A stretch of DNA of 34,310 nt from an uncultured Eubacteriales bacterium (GCA_900318495.1 ONLA01000028.1:1-34310); one strand, 5' to 3'. Positions 1-8,579 are shown, counted from the first letter of the stretch. Translations and numbers: made by a program. Notes: generated by a model from the sequence alone, not told the origin.

Positions 1-60
1 AGGACGCGGCAAGGCTGGCGCCTTGCAAGGACGACAACGCAGTATTGCGGAAAATAGACC
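1..60. repeat. Dispersed repeat, copy 1 (cut by window edge)
   Basis: These 60 bases are identical to 17536-17595. The element contains a perfect inverted repeat, GCAAGGC-TGGC-GCCTTGC, so it can fold as a hairpin. Identity stops sharply after the shared end GGAAAATAGACC. The left end is cut by the window, so the true length is unknown. It is non-coding here, downstream of serA. I see no transposase, so it could be a REP- or MITE-like element; this is inference. Confidence 0.85.
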
Positions 61-112
61 GCAAAGATTGGCTACTTTTTATTAGGTATTAGTATTACAC
101 TTCCGTTAAAGC

Positions 113-148
113 AAAAAGGACAGGCACCCTTTTATGAGTGTCTGTCCT
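113..148 (-). terminator. Intrinsic terminator of the serC-serA operon
   Basis: On the minus strand an 11-bp stem (AGGACAGACAC with GTGCCTGTCCT, one G-U pair) with a 10-nt loop is followed directly by a run of T. It lies 26 nt after the serA stop codon. Confidence 0.85.
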
Positions 149-174
149 ATATAATTACTTAGATTAGAATATTA

Positions 175-1320
175 TCAGCCGATTACTCTTACCTTAATTA
201 CACCGTCGATAGCGCTGATTTTTTCTGCGTCGGCGTCGCCTGTAACGTCAACGATTGTGTAAGCGTAGTCGCCGCGAGCCTTTGAAGCACTGCCCGCAAC
301 GCCCGATACCTCTGCCATAACAGCCTTTGAGATATCTTCAACGTTCTTGCTGAGCACGCAAACGCGCTTTGTGCCTTCCGCACGGTCAAGACTGAGGCAG
401 GGATAGTTAACCGAGTTAACGATGTTGCCGTTTTCAATGTAATCCTTAACCTGGTTGCAAGCCATTACAGCGCAGTTGTCCTCGCTTTCGGGAGTAGAAG
501 CGCCGAGGTGGGGAATTACAATTACGCCTTCCTCGCCCAAAATCTTGTCGTTGCCGAAGTCGGTTACATACTTGGCAACCTTGCCGCTCTTTAATCCTTC
601 AAGAACAGCGTCGGTGTTTACAAGACCGTCGCGGCTGTAGTTGAGGATGCGAACGCCGTCCTTCATCTTGGCAATCATACCGGCGTCTACAAGATCCTTT
701 GTGCCGTCGGTAAGCGGAACGTGAACCGAAAGATAATCGCAGTTAACCATAACTTCCTCGCTGCTGTCCTTAACCTCAACAGCCGGGTCAAGCTTTGCTC
801 TGTTCGCGTCGCTGAGGTAAGGGTCAAAGCCGATTACGTTCATACCTACAGCTACGGCAACGTTGGCAACCAAAATACCGATTGCGCCGAGACCTACAAC
901 GCCGAGGGTTTTGCCTGTGATTTCGGGACCGACGAACTGACTCTTGCCTTTTTCTACCTTTTTGCCCATTTCGTCGCCTGTGCCCTTGAGGGTTTTTGCC
1001 CAGTCAATGCCTTCTACTACCTTTCTTGATGAAAGAAGCAGACCTGCCAAAACAAGCTCCTTAACAGCATTGGCGTTAGCGCCGGGAGTGTTGAATACTA
1101 CGATTCCCTGATCGGCGCACTTATCCTTGGGGATGTTGTTGGTGCCGGCGCCTGCTCTTGCGATTGCAAGAAGGTTTTCGCCGAACTCCATATCGTGCAT
1201 TGCGGCGGAACGGACAAGGATTGCGTCGGGATTCTGAACATCGTCGCCGCAGGTATAATTTTCGCCGAGACGGCTTGTGCCAACGGCGGCAATTTTATTT
1301 AAAGTAAGTACATTATACAT
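175..1320 (-). CDS. serA: D-3-phosphoglycerate dehydrogenase (ACT-domain type)
   Basis: Oxidises 3-phosphoglycerate to 3-phosphohydroxypyruvate with NAD, the first step of serine synthesis in the cytosol. The 381-residue protein has the NAD-binding motif VVGLGAIG, the substrate-side Arg in NYSRDGLV and the catalytic His in IPHLGAST. About 70 C-terminal residues form an ACT-like domain, often the serine feedback site in this family. The usual DVFxxEP segment carrying the catalytic Glu appears as DFGNDKIL, so the Glu cannot be placed confidently. I chose ATG at 1320 because it follows AAAAGGTG at good spacing; the GTG nine bases upstream lies inside that ribosome binding site. It follows serC by 21 nt, and together they give two of the three serine-pathway steps. 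No serB is in the window. Confidence 0.95.
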   Translation of the reverse strand: MYNVLTLNKIAAVGTSRLGENYTCGDDVQNPDAILVRSAAMHDMEFGENLLAIARAGAGTNNIPKDKCADQGIVVFNTPGANANAVKELVLAGLLLSSRKVVEGIDWAKTLKGTGDEMGKKVEKGKSQFVGPEITGKTLGVVGLGAIGILVANVAVAVGMNVIGFDPYLSDANRAKLDPAVEVKDSSEEVMVNCDYLSVHVPLTDGTKDLVDAGMIAKMKDGVRILNYSRDGLVNTDAVLEGLKSGKVAKYVTDFGNDKILGEEGVIVIPHLGASTPESEDNCAVMACNQVKDYIENGNIVNSVNYPCLSLDRAEGTKRVCVLSKNVEDISKAVMAEVSGVAGSASKARGDYAYTIVDVTGDADAEKISAIDGVIKVRVIG

Positions 1321-1341
1321 TATAATCACCTTTTTATTAAA

Positions 1342-2427
1342 TTACTTGTTTTCAGCCTCGAACTTCTTCATAAAGTCAACAAGAGCAACAACGCCCTCAT
1401 AAGGCATAGCGTTGTAAATTGAAGCTCTCATACCGCCTACTGTGCGGTGACCCTTGAGATTAACAAGACCTGCTTCGGTGCTTTCCTTAACAAACTTTGC
1501 GTCAAGGTCGGCGTCGCCTGTTACAAACGGAACGTTCATAAGCGAACGGTCCTCGGGAACAACCGTGCCCTTGAAAAGCTCGGAGCTGTCGAGGAAATCA
1601 TAAAGAAGCTTAGCCTTCTTTTCGTTGAGCTCCTTCATCTTGTCAAGACCGCCTACTTCGTTCTTAATCCACTCGAGAACAAGCTTCGCGACATAGATTG
1701 CGTAGCAGGGCGGAGTGTTGTAAAGCGAGTTGGCGTCGGCATGAGTCTTGTAGTTGAGCATTGTAGGAGTGATGTCCATAGCGTTACCGATTAAGTCCTC
1801 GCGAACAATAACGATTGTAACGCCCGCGCCGGACATATTCTTCTGAGCGCCCGCAAAAAGCAGACCGAACTTTGAAACATCAAGAGGCTCGGAAACGATG
1901 CATGATGAAATATCGGCAACAAGCGGAATGTCGCCTGTGTCGGGAAGCTCGTGATAAACCGTGCCGTAAATTGTGTTGTTAAGGCAGATGTATACATAGT
2001 CTGCGTCCTCGCGGAACATTGACTTGTCTGTCTTGGGAATATAGGTGAAGGTTTTGTCTGCCGAAGAAGCAACAGCAACAGCGTCGCCGTAGCGCTGGGC
2101 TTCCTGAAGAGCCTTCTTTGCCCACTGACCTGTTACGATATAGTCAGCCTTGTTGTTTTTGTTCATAAGGTTAAGAGCAACCATTGCGAACTGTGTTGAG
2201 CCGCCGCCCTGAAGGAAAAGAACCTTGTAATTATCGGGAATGTTCATTACTTCTCTGAGAAGCGCTTCGGCATCCTTGATAATCTTGTCATATGCCTTGC
2301 TGCGGTGCGACATTTCCATTACGCTCTGACCTGTACCCTCATAGTCGAGCATCTCTGCCGCTGCTTTTTTCAGTACAGGCTCGGGCAGCATTGACGGACC
2401 TGCGGAAAAATTATAAACTCTTGCCAT
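1342..2427 (-). CDS. serC: Phosphoserine aminotransferase
   Basis: PLP enzyme that transaminates 3-phosphohydroxypyruvate with glutamate to give phosphoserine, the second step of serine synthesis. The 361-residue length is normal for the family. The start YNFSAGPSMLPEPVL is the hallmark N-terminus, GGGSTQF is the phosphate-binding loop, and the PLP Lys lies in AGAQKNMSGAG near residue 196. AAAGGGAG stands before the ATG. It is the first gene of the serC-serA operon and is read from a consensus promoter at 2500-2528. Family assignment is very firm. Confidence 0.97.
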   Translation of the reverse strand: MARVYNFSAGPSMLPEPVLKKAAAEMLDYEGTGQSVMEMSHRSKAYDKIIKDAEALLREVMNIPDNYKVLFLQGGGSTQFAMVALNLMNKNNKADYIVTGQWAKKALQEAQRYGDAVAVASSADKTFTYIPKTDKSMFREDADYVYICLNNTIYGTVYHELPDTGDIPLVADISSCIVSEPLDVSKFGLLFAGAQKNMSGAGVTIVIVREDLIGNAMDITPTMLNYKTHADANSLYNTPPCYAIYVAKLVLEWIKNEVGGLDKMKELNEKKAKLLYDFLDSSELFKGTVVPEDRSLMNVPFVTGDADLDAKFVKESTEAGLVNLKGHRTVGGMRASIYNAMPYEGVVALVDFMKKFEAENK

Positions 2428-2499
2428 GTCTTAAAAACTCCCTTTTATTAGTTTGGGCTAACCGCGGACATTCCGCATTACCCCTTTTTTACCTTTAAG

Positions 2500-2528
2500 A
2501 TTATACGCTCTTTAAAAAGCATTGTCAA
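2500..2528 (-). promoter_or_regulatory. Sigma-A-type promoter of serC-serA
   Basis: On the minus strand TTGACA (2528-2523) and TATAAT (2505-2500) are separated by 17 bases, both matching consensus. The predicted leader to serC is about 65 nt and holds a small hairpin (GCGGA-ATG-TCCGC). It is too short for a T-box. Confidence 0.85.
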
Positions 2529-2594
2529 TAATATGGTGAATATTTAGTTAAAACTTTAACAATATACCGCACAAACGCGGATTGTATCCGCAAT

Positions 2595-3527
2595 TTATAA
2601 TGTAATTTCACCAATTGTTGAAATAATATCCTCTTTCATTCTCAGCGCTTCGGCTCTTGCCGCTGCGGCAAAATCGTCCTCGGTAAGTCCCTGCTTTTTC
2701 CACGCGCACATTATTCCGCGGCTCGAATTGATTACAGCGCCGAGTCCGCGGATGTCAAAAGCGTTTTTGGCGTCCTGCGCGCCGCCGCCCTGCGCTCCGT
2801 AACCCGGAACAAGGAAGAAGGTGTGTTTTGCCTTTGCTCTCATTTCGGCAAGCTGTTCGGGATAGGTCGCGCCTACAACAGCGCCGACTCCCGAGTAGCC
2901 GTATTTGCCGGGAAGGCTTTCGCCCCAGCTTTCGCACATCTCGCCCATTTGAGCGTAAACGGTGTTTCCGTTTTCAAGCTTCATATCCTGAAGCTCGCCC
3001 GAGCTTGGGTTTGAGGTTTTTACAAGCACAAATATGCCCTTGTCATTTTCGGCGCAGATTTCCGCAAGCGGCTTGATTCCGTCGGTGCCGAGGTAGCCGT
3101 TAACGGTGAGCGCGTCGGCTCCGAAAGCGTCGATTTCCTCGCCGGCAACAACGGTTGTGCCGAGGTGGGCTGTGGCGTACGCCTCCATTGTTGTGCCGAT
3201 GTCGTTGCGCTTGCCGTCTGTTATTACAAACATACCCTTTGATTTTGCGTAAGCTATTGTGTCGCAAAGCGCCTTTACGCCCTGCCAGCCGTACATTTCA
3301 TAATATGCCGCCTGTGGCTTGATTGCCGGAACAATATCGTAAATTTTATCAATTATCGCTTTATTGAACTCAAACAGCGCCGCTGCCGCGCCTTCAAGAG
3401 TTTTTCCGTACTTTTCAAAGCAAGCGTCCCTGATTGAAGCCGGAACATAGTCGAGCTTGGGGTCAAGACCTGCTACGGTCGGGTTTTGCATTTTTACAAT
3501 GCCTTCAATTAATCTGTCAAATGCCAT
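2595..3527 (-). CDS. pyrF: Orotidine 5'-phosphate decarboxylase (long form)
   Basis: Decarboxylates OMP to UMP, the last step of de novo pyrimidine synthesis. The 310-residue protein belongs to the longer PyrF subfamily (about 270-310 residues). N-terminal VAGLDPKLDYVP and the catalytic Lys/Asp motif ITDGKRNDIG near residue 105 are clear. The phosphate-binding end is VPGYGAQGGG, followed by VINSSRGI. The ATG overlaps the stop of the ASCH gene by one base (TAATG) with GGAGGAAG in front, so the two are probably translationally coupled. A short hairpin (GCGGAT-ACA-ATCCGC, 2576-2590) follows the stop but lacks a T-run. Confidence 0.95.
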   Translation of the reverse strand: MAFDRLIEGIVKMQNPTVAGLDPKLDYVPASIRDACFEKYGKTLEGAAAALFEFNKAIIDKIYDIVPAIKPQAAYYEMYGWQGVKALCDTIAYAKSKGMFVITDGKRNDIGTTMEAYATAHLGTTVVAGEEIDAFGADALTVNGYLGTDGIKPLAEICAENDKGIFVLVKTSNPSSGELQDMKLENGNTVYAQMGEMCESWGESLPGKYGYSGVGAVVGATYPEQLAEMRAKAKHTFFLVPGYGAQGGGAQDAKNAFDIRGLGAVINSSRGIMCAWKKQGLTEDDFAAAARAEALRMKEDIISTIGEITL

Positions 3528-3883
3528 TATTCTTCCTCCGTATTAATTACCTTTATCTCAATGCCGAGCACTCCGTATTGTGCCTGACGTTCCTTTGTGT
3601 AGTATTCGTCCATATCCCCGGGCGACGCCGAAGCGATATTTTGCGCCGTGTAACCGCATTTTTCAAGCGGAAGCTCACGGTAAAGCTCCGCAAATGACGG
3701 AAAACGCGTAAGCTTTATTACAAGCGCGTTAAGCTTTTGTCCGTTTTGAGTATTGGTAAACACAATTGTGTCGCCCTCGCTCAAAAGCTGACGCTTTTCA
3801 TCATTAAGCCTTAGCTCAATGGTCTTTATGCCGTCCGCAATAAGCCTGAACGGTTCGGGGCTGAGGTTCATCGAGTGAGTCAT
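3527..3883 (-). CDS. ASCH/PUA-like domain protein
   Basis: Small 118-residue protein. The pattern LSPEPFRLIADGIKTIELRL, then LSEGDTIVFTN, then a hydrophobic beta strand, is typical of ASCH domains. These are PUA-like beta barrels thought to bind RNA or nucleotides; some members are esterases or amidohydrolases on modified nucleosides. The conserved K-x-x-E-x-R-x-x-D pattern is present (KTIELRLND). It sits between the aldolase gene (1-nt gap upstream) and pyrF (1-nt overlap downstream), so all three are likely one transcript. A role near pyrimidine or RNA metabolism is suggested only by this context. Exact substrate unknown. Confidence 0.75.
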   Translation of the reverse strand: MTHSMNLSPEPFRLIADGIKTIELRLNDEKRQLLSEGDTIVFTNTQNGQKLNALVIKLTRFPSFAELYRELPLEKCGYTAQNIASASPGDMDEYYTKERQAQYGVLGIEIKVINTEEE

Positions 3884-3884
3884 A

Positions 3885-4865
3885 TTATGAATTGATTATA
3901 TCATAGAGGTCGTTAGCGAACTTGTAGTAGTCCTTTCTGTCCTCGTTAACAAACTGAATTGCCGGACGCGGATGTGTGTTGTACTGTCCGGTGAGCATAT
4001 AAGGAATATCGTAACCCCATTTAACGCCCTGCTCGCGCAGCTGATTCATATGGTTTTGAATAAAGCGGATTATGGGATTCACCTTATATTTCGGGTTTTT
4101 CAAAAAGCCGAGCAAAAGCTCAAGCGAGCAGTTGCCCGCGCCGCGTCCCATTCCGTCAACCGTAGCGTCAAGGTAGCTTGCGCCGTAAGCCATTGCGTCG
4201 ATTGTGTTGGCAAACGCGAGCTGCTGGTTGTTATGGGCGTGGATACCCGTTGACTTGCCGTATTTTTCGGCGATTTCGCCGTACATTTCCGCAAAGCGGC
4301 GAGCCTCCTCGGGATAAAGCGAGCCGTAGCTGTCAACAATATAGAAGCAGGAAACGGGAGTTTGACCGAGAATGTTCAGCGCTGTGTCAAGGTCCTCGGT
4401 TCTCGCCTTTGAAATTGCCATAATGTTAATTGTTGTTTCGTAGCCCATCTTGGCGCAGTATTCAATCATTTCAACTGCGGCAGGAATTGTGTTGATGTAG
4501 GTCGCGATTCTTATAAGGTCAATCGGGCTTTCGGACTTCGGGATAATATCGGTTTCAAAATCTGTTCTGCCTACGTCCGCCATTACCGCGATTTTCATTT
4601 TTGTATCGTTATCGCCGACAATTTGGCGGATGTCGTCATCGTTGCAAAACTTCCACTTTCCGAAGTCGTCCTCGTCAAAAATTTCCTTTGACGCCTTGTA
4701 GCCGAATTCCATATAGTCAACGCCTGCCTTAAGATTTGCTTTGTACAAATCCTGAACAAACTGATCGTCAAAACGGAAGTCGTTGCAAAGTCCTCCGTCG
4801 CGAATTGTGGCGTCAACCACGCGTATGTCCTGTCTGACTGACAGAAGGTTACCTTTTTGTGCCAT
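3885..4865 (-). CDS. HMGL-like (DRE-TIM metallolyase) aldolase domain protein
   Basis: The 326-residue protein has the DRE-TIM signature near its N-terminus (RVVDATIRDGGL) and the metal-binding HxH as GIHAHNN near residue 200. The TIM-barrel fold of 4-hydroxy-2-oxovalerate aldolase and HMG-CoA lyase is therefore expected, with a divalent metal. It lacks the regulatory or DmpG communication domains of isopropylmalate synthases and HOA aldolases. Substrate cannot be assigned. The ATG follows AAAGGAGTG. It is the first gene of a compact run aldolase-ASCH-pyrF. A TATAAT at 4893-4888 could be its -10 element, but no good -35 is visible. Confidence 0.8.
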   Translation of the reverse strand: MAQKGNLLSVRQDIRVVDATIRDGGLCNDFRFDDQFVQDLYKANLKAGVDYMEFGYKASKEIFDEDDFGKWKFCNDDDIRQIVGDNDTKMKIAVMADVGRTDFETDIIPKSESPIDLIRIATYINTIPAAVEMIEYCAKMGYETTINIMAISKARTEDLDTALNILGQTPVSCFYIVDSYGSLYPEEARRFAEMYGEIAEKYGKSTGIHAHNNQQLAFANTIDAMAYGASYLDATVDGMGRGAGNCSLELLLGFLKNPKYKVNPIIRFIQNHMNQLREQGVKWGYDIPYMLTGQYNTHPRPAIQFVNEDRKDYYKFANDLYDIINS

Positions 4866-4910
4866 TGCACTTCACTCCTTTTATACAATTATACCCAAAT
4901 ATACATAGCT

Positions 4911-4935
4911 TAGGGAGACCTCAGGAGCCTCCCTT
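4911..4935 (-). terminator. Hairpin between pyrC and the aldolase gene
   Basis: AGGGAG pairs with CTCCCT across an interior that can also fold (CCT with AGG). It lies 24 nt after the pyrC stop in the direction of transcription. No T-run follows, so it is either a weak terminator or an RNA-stability element. Confidence 0.45.
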
Positions 4936-4936
4936 G

Positions 4937-4968
4937 AATCATTTAATTATCTAATCATTTAATTATCT
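4937..4968. repeat. 16-bp exact tandem duplication across the pyrC stop
   Basis: The 16 bases AATCATTTAATTATCT occur twice back to back, at 4937-4952 and 4953-4968. The pyrC stop codon lies in the second copy. The first copy carries a redundant copy of the last codons and stop, which suggests a small replication-slippage duplication. Confidence 0.85.
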
Positions 4969-6236
4969 TTATATACAACCTTACCGTCGAGCAAGGTCAT
5001 TTTTACCTTTCCCGTCAGGGTTTTGCCCTTAAACGGCGTGTTTTTGCTTTTGCCGTGAAGCTTGTTTACGTCCACCGTCCACTGTTCGTCCGGAGCTATA
5101 AGCGCGATGTCCGCCGGAGAACCCGCGCCGAGTGTTCCGGCGTTTATTCCGAGAATTTTTGACGGATTAACGCTCATTTTTCTTATAAGCTCCTCAAAGC
5201 TTAAAAGCCCTGTTTTTACAAGATAAGTGTTGGCAACCGCAAACGATGTTTCCATACCGATTGAGCCGTTGGGAGCGGACAGAAAGTCCGCCTTTTCTTC
5301 GGGTGTGTGAGGCGCGTGGTCGGTAGCGATAGCGTCAAGCGTGCCGTCCCGCAAGCCCTCGATTACAGCCTTGACGTCCTCCGCGGTTCTCAGAGGAGGA
5401 TTCATTCTGTAGTCGGCATCGCGCTTTAAAAGCTCCTGCTCGGTTAACGAAAAATAGTGCGGAGCGGTTTCCGCCGTTACCCTTACGCCGCGTTTTTTTG
5501 CGTCGCGCACAAGGGCTACGCTGGTTTTTGTGCTTACGTGACAGATGTGTACGGGAACATTTTCAGCCGCGGCAAGGGCGATTTCCCTTGCGGTTCCGCA
5601 GTCCTCGGCAGAAGCGGGAATCCCCTTTACGCCGAGCGCCTTGCTGACCTCGCCCTCGTTGATTTTACCGCCGTCGGCGAGAAACAAGTCCTCGCAGTGA
5701 GCGACAACTGTCATACCGAGCTTTGGCGCTTTTTTCATCGCTTCGCTTAAAAATCTTGTGTTCTCAACAGGTCTGCCGTCGTCCGAAAGTCCTGCCGCGC
5801 CTGCCGCCCTGAGCTCTTCAAGGTCGGTCGGTTCCTGACTTTTAAGTCCCTTTGTGATGCTTGCGGCAACATAAACCTTCGAGTCGGCTTCCTTTGCCTT
5901 GCCGAGAATGTACTTTACGGTTTCGGCGCTGTCAACGGCCGGGATTGTGTTCGGCATAGCGAGCAAAGAAGTAACTCCGCCTGCCGCCGCCGCCTTACAT
6001 CCGCTGATTATATCCTCCTTCGCGGTTTGACCGGGGTCGCGAAGATGAACGTGCATATCAACCAAGCCGGGAACCGCGTAAAGTCCGCCTGCGTCAATCA
6101 CTTCGGCTTCCTCCGCGCCGGCAAGTCCCGTTCCTACAGCGGAAATTTTGCCGTCCCGGATTAATATGTCGCATTTATCGTTGATGTTGTCCGCAGGCGA
6201 AATAACCTGCGCGTTTTTTATTAAAATATCTTTCAT
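4959..6236 (-). CDS. pyrC: Dihydroorotase (class I)
   Basis: Closes carbamoyl-aspartate to dihydroorotate in pyrimidine synthesis. The 425-residue length fits class I, the Bacillus-type enzyme. Zinc ligands are visible in DMHVHLRDPG near residue 60, in AHCED and HICHVST in the middle, and the catalytic Asp in ATDHAPHTPEEK near residue 305. The end VTLLDGKVVYKDN-type strand is the usual amidohydrolase beta-sandwich finish. The ATG overlaps the TGA of the upstream membrane-protein gene (ATGA) with GGAGGT in front, so expression is probably coupled to that gene. Confidence 0.96.
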   Translation of the reverse strand: MKDILIKNAQVISPADNINDKCDILIRDGKISAVGTGLAGAEEAEVIDAGGLYAVPGLVDMHVHLRDPGQTAKEDIISGCKAAAAGGVTSLLAMPNTIPAVDSAETVKYILGKAKEADSKVYVAASITKGLKSQEPTDLEELRAAGAAGLSDDGRPVENTRFLSEAMKKAPKLGMTVVAHCEDLFLADGGKINEGEVSKALGVKGIPASAEDCGTAREIALAAAENVPVHICHVSTKTSVALVRDAKKRGVRVTAETAPHYFSLTEQELLKRDADYRMNPPLRTAEDVKAVIEGLRDGTLDAIATDHAPHTPEEKADFLSAPNGSIGMETSFAVANTYLVKTGLLSFEELIRKMSVNPSKILGINAGTLGAGSPADIALIAPDEQWTVDVNKLHGKSKNTPFKGKTLTGKVKMTLLDGKVVYKDN

Positions 6237-8407
6237 TGTTTACCTCCGGTGTTACGGACAGGCTTGCGCTGTCCGCGCGCCTTTACCTGCACAAGTCCGC
6301 CGTTTTGGCGCTGAACCGTTTGACGCTTGGCGCGCTGCCGCGCACGCTCACGGCGCTCTTTTTCCGCCTTTTTGCGTTTCTTTTTTGCTCTGCTTCGTTT
6401 TACTTCATTTTTTATGTTTTTCGCGAAGTAGCCGCAGTGGATTCCGAAGCCTTTAAAGCCCATAGCGATTTTTTTAAAAAGGCTTTTCTTTTTTATCTCT
6501 TTGCGTTCGGGTTCCTTTTCAACCTCGGTAACCCTTTGCTCAACCTCGTCGATAACGTCAAATTCCTCGGCGTCCTCTATTTCCTCACGGCTTATTACGC
6601 CGATTACCTTTTTGGGTGCCTCATCGAAAAAGTCGTTGCTGCTGCTGAACTTGTTGCGCTTCGCTTCCTCGCGGACAAGCACCTCGTCGTTATTGTAGTC
6701 GTCAAGCTCCTGCTGTTCCGCTTCCTCTTTGGTGAGCTCTTTATCCGAAAAGATGTTGCTGTCCGCTTCGGCTTTTTGTTCTTCGGCAGCTTCTTCCGGC
6801 TCTGCGTCAGTGGCGTTTTCGCCCCGCGAATCAGGCGCGCCGGATTCTTTATCCGGCGTTACGGGCGCTTGCTCAACCTCCTCCGAAGCGTTTTCAGCCG
6901 CATCGGGCAGGCTTGCTTCCGCAATCGCCCGAACCTGCTGCCCGGCTTCTCCGGTTTTGTTTTCGGGCTGAGGTTCTTTTGCGGTTTCTTCGGCTTCGCT
7001 TTCATCCTGAGATTCTTCATCCTGATTTGCGGAAAGCTCTTCTCCGGGCTCAGCCTTGGTTTCGGCAACCGGCTGTACGGCTTGATATTCCTCGTCCGCC
7101 TTTTTTCTGGCGTTCTGTAAAAACCGGGAAAAATCAAAAACCTCTCTTACGCTTTTCAGCGGCTTTTCCGCCTCAAATTCGGCGAGATCCTGTTCAATCA
7201 GCGCTTCCGTGTTATCCCTGCTTATTTCTTCGGGAACGGTTGCGGTATCGGGGCTGGAATAAACACTTTCCTCCTCCGGGTAAGCCGCGGAGTCAGCCTC
7301 TGTCTCGGAAAGTGCCTCAATAAAATTTTCGTCGTCCTCCGCTTCGTCGCCGAGAAGTCTTGCGATTTCGGCGTCGGTATATGATTTTACGGGACGCGAA
7401 TAATCATCGTCATCATCGTCATAATAGCTTTCACGCGTCACTGCACGGCTGCCGCTTACTCCGCGAGACTTGTTCATATCAAAGTGCCTCGTCCTTGCGA
7501 TGTTGTCCTCCGTCTGAGCTTCGCCGCCTGTTCCGGCGTAAAAATCATCGCCGGCGTCTGTTTTGGTTTCCGCCTTTGCGGAGCTTTCGGTGTTTTCGTG
7601 ACGGCTGTTTGACCTTCCGGTGCTGTATTTGCTTGCAAGCTCTTCTATAATTTTATCATTTCTGGTTTTTTGTCTGCGGCGGCGTGCGCGTTTTGCGGCA
7701 ATCAGAATAATAATAAACAAAATTATAGCAAGTACGGCTCCGCCAATGATTATGTAGAGCATAAAATTCCTCGGCAGACCTGTTTTTGTAAACCTTACGG
7801 ACGAAACAATTGCCTTTAAAACATCGTAATCGCTTCCGATAGCGTCGGCGCCGTTTCTTTGAATTGTAACGCTTACATTTTTGCCGTTAACAACAGTATT
7901 TGCCTGGTACTGCTTGTACACAGCGTTGTCAACAGTCGCGCGGAACTCAAAATCTATCCACACAATGTCCTCGACAACCTCGTCAACCGTGCTCTCGCTG
8001 TAGGTGGTTCCGTTGGAGTTTTCCTTGTAGCTTACGACAATATCGCTTAACTCCGATTCGGTAAGGCGGTTGTAGTTGTCAATCCTCTTGGTATCGTCGT
8101 TTTCAAACATAGAAACCGAAACGGTTATGCTTTGCATACTGTCGGTTGCCAAAAGATAGATATTTCCGTCCTCCATCTTTTTCATAACATCGGTATAGCC
8201 GTTGTTCTTCAAGCCGAAAAATCCGTCCGAGCTGTCCGTACCGCGCGTTACCGCCATCATCTCGGAATCAACGGTTAACTGCATTCCGTCGATTTCTTCG
8301 ATGGTGTAGGTGTTTCCTTTTGCGGCAAACGCAGGTATTGCCGCAGAAATACCCAGCAAAACACAAAGTGTAACAGCGGCAAGTCTTTTTAACACTTTTT
8401 TATACAT
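6233..8407 (-). CDS. Signal-peptide membrane-anchored protein with long charged cytoplasmic tail, unknown function
   Basis: 724 residues, no family recognised. Order: signal peptide (KKVLKR then a hydrophobic core, likely cut after AFA near residue 28), an extracellular domain to about 210 rich in beta-type sequence, one membrane helix at about 215-238, a stop-transfer RARRRRQK, then about 480 residues of low-complexity acidic sequence, ending in a very basic Lys/Arg tail. With this topology the tail is cytoplasmic. The start was set at ATG 8407, which follows GGGGGAATGGAA; the ATG at 8452 is 15 codons upstream and lacks a ribosome binding site. It overlaps pyrC by ATGA. The acidic-then-basic tail could bind nucleic acid or ribosomes or act in envelope sensing, but nothing proves this. 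Confidence 0.8.
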   Translation of the reverse strand: MYKKVLKRLAAVTLCVLLGISAAIPAFAAKGNTYTIEEIDGMQLTVDSEMMAVTRGTDSSDGFFGLKNNGYTDVMKKMEDGNIYLLATDSMQSITVSVSMFENDDTKRIDNYNRLTESELSDIVVSYKENSNGTTYSESTVDEVVEDIVWIDFEFRATVDNAVYKQYQANTVVNGKNVSVTIQRNGADAIGSDYDVLKAIVSSVRFTKTGLPRNFMLYIIIGGAVLAIILFIIILIAAKRARRRRQKTRNDKIIEELASKYSTGRSNSRHENTESSAKAETKTDAGDDFYAGTGGEAQTEDNIARTRHFDMNKSRGVSGSRAVTRESYYDDDDDDYSRPVKSYTDAEIARLLGDEAEDDENFIEALSETEADSAAYPEEESVYSSPDTATVPEEISRDNTEALIEQDLAEFEAEKPLKSVREVFDFSRFLQNARKKADEEYQAVQPVAETKAEPGEELSANQDEESQDESEAEETAKEPQPENKTGEAGQQVRAIAEASLPDAAENASEEVEQAPVTPDKESGAPDSRGENATDAEPEEAAEEQKAEADSNIFSDKELTKEEAEQQELDDYNNDEVLVREEAKRNKFSSSNDFFDEAPKKVIGVISREEIEDAEEFDVIDEVEQRVTEVEKEPERKEIKKKSLFKKIAMGFKGFGIHCGYFAKNIKNEVKRSRAKKKRKKAEKERRERARQRAKRQTVQRQNGGLVQVKARGQRKPVRNTGGKQ

Positions 8408-8457
8408 TTCCATTCCCCCAAACTGATATTGGCGCAATATAGTTACATACATTTTTA

Positions 8458-8486
8458 ATTATACCTTAAACCGCCGGCAAAAACAA
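8458..8486 (-). promoter_or_regulatory. Promoter of the membrane protein-pyrC pair
   Basis: On the minus strand TTGTTT (8486-8481) and TATAAT (8463-8458) are 17 bases apart, about 50 nt before the chosen ATG at 8407. The ATG at 8452 lies within about 6 nt of the -10, which further argues against that upstream start. Confidence 0.7.
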
Positions 8487-8533
8487 GTAATTTAATTACA
8501 AAATTTTAACTTTTATTAAATTTGTCGAAAAAC

Positions 8534-8565
8534 AAAAAAGCAACCCGCTTAAGGCTGCTTTTTTT
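8534..8565 (-). terminator. Intrinsic terminator, possibly bidirectional
   Basis: The A-run, stem (AAGCAGCC with GGGTTGCTT, including a G-U pair) and T-run are found on both strands. On the minus strand it follows the stop of the nucleotide-sugar dehydratase gene by about 15 nt. Confidence 0.75.
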
Positions 8566-8579
8566 GCTTATTATTGATA

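Noticed and set aside
4911-4935. PyrR-binding-loop-like sequence in the hairpin between pyrC and the aldolase gene
   Set aside because: The minus-strand GCTCCTGAGGTCT only partly fits the PyrR loop consensus and misses a position, so I kept it as a plain hairpin.
6236-7120. 294-codon plus-strand ORF opposite the tail protein
   Set aside because: It mirrors low-complexity codons of the minus-strand gene, starts at the pyrC junction without a ribosome binding site, and has a Phe/Leu-rich composition typical of an antisense shadow.
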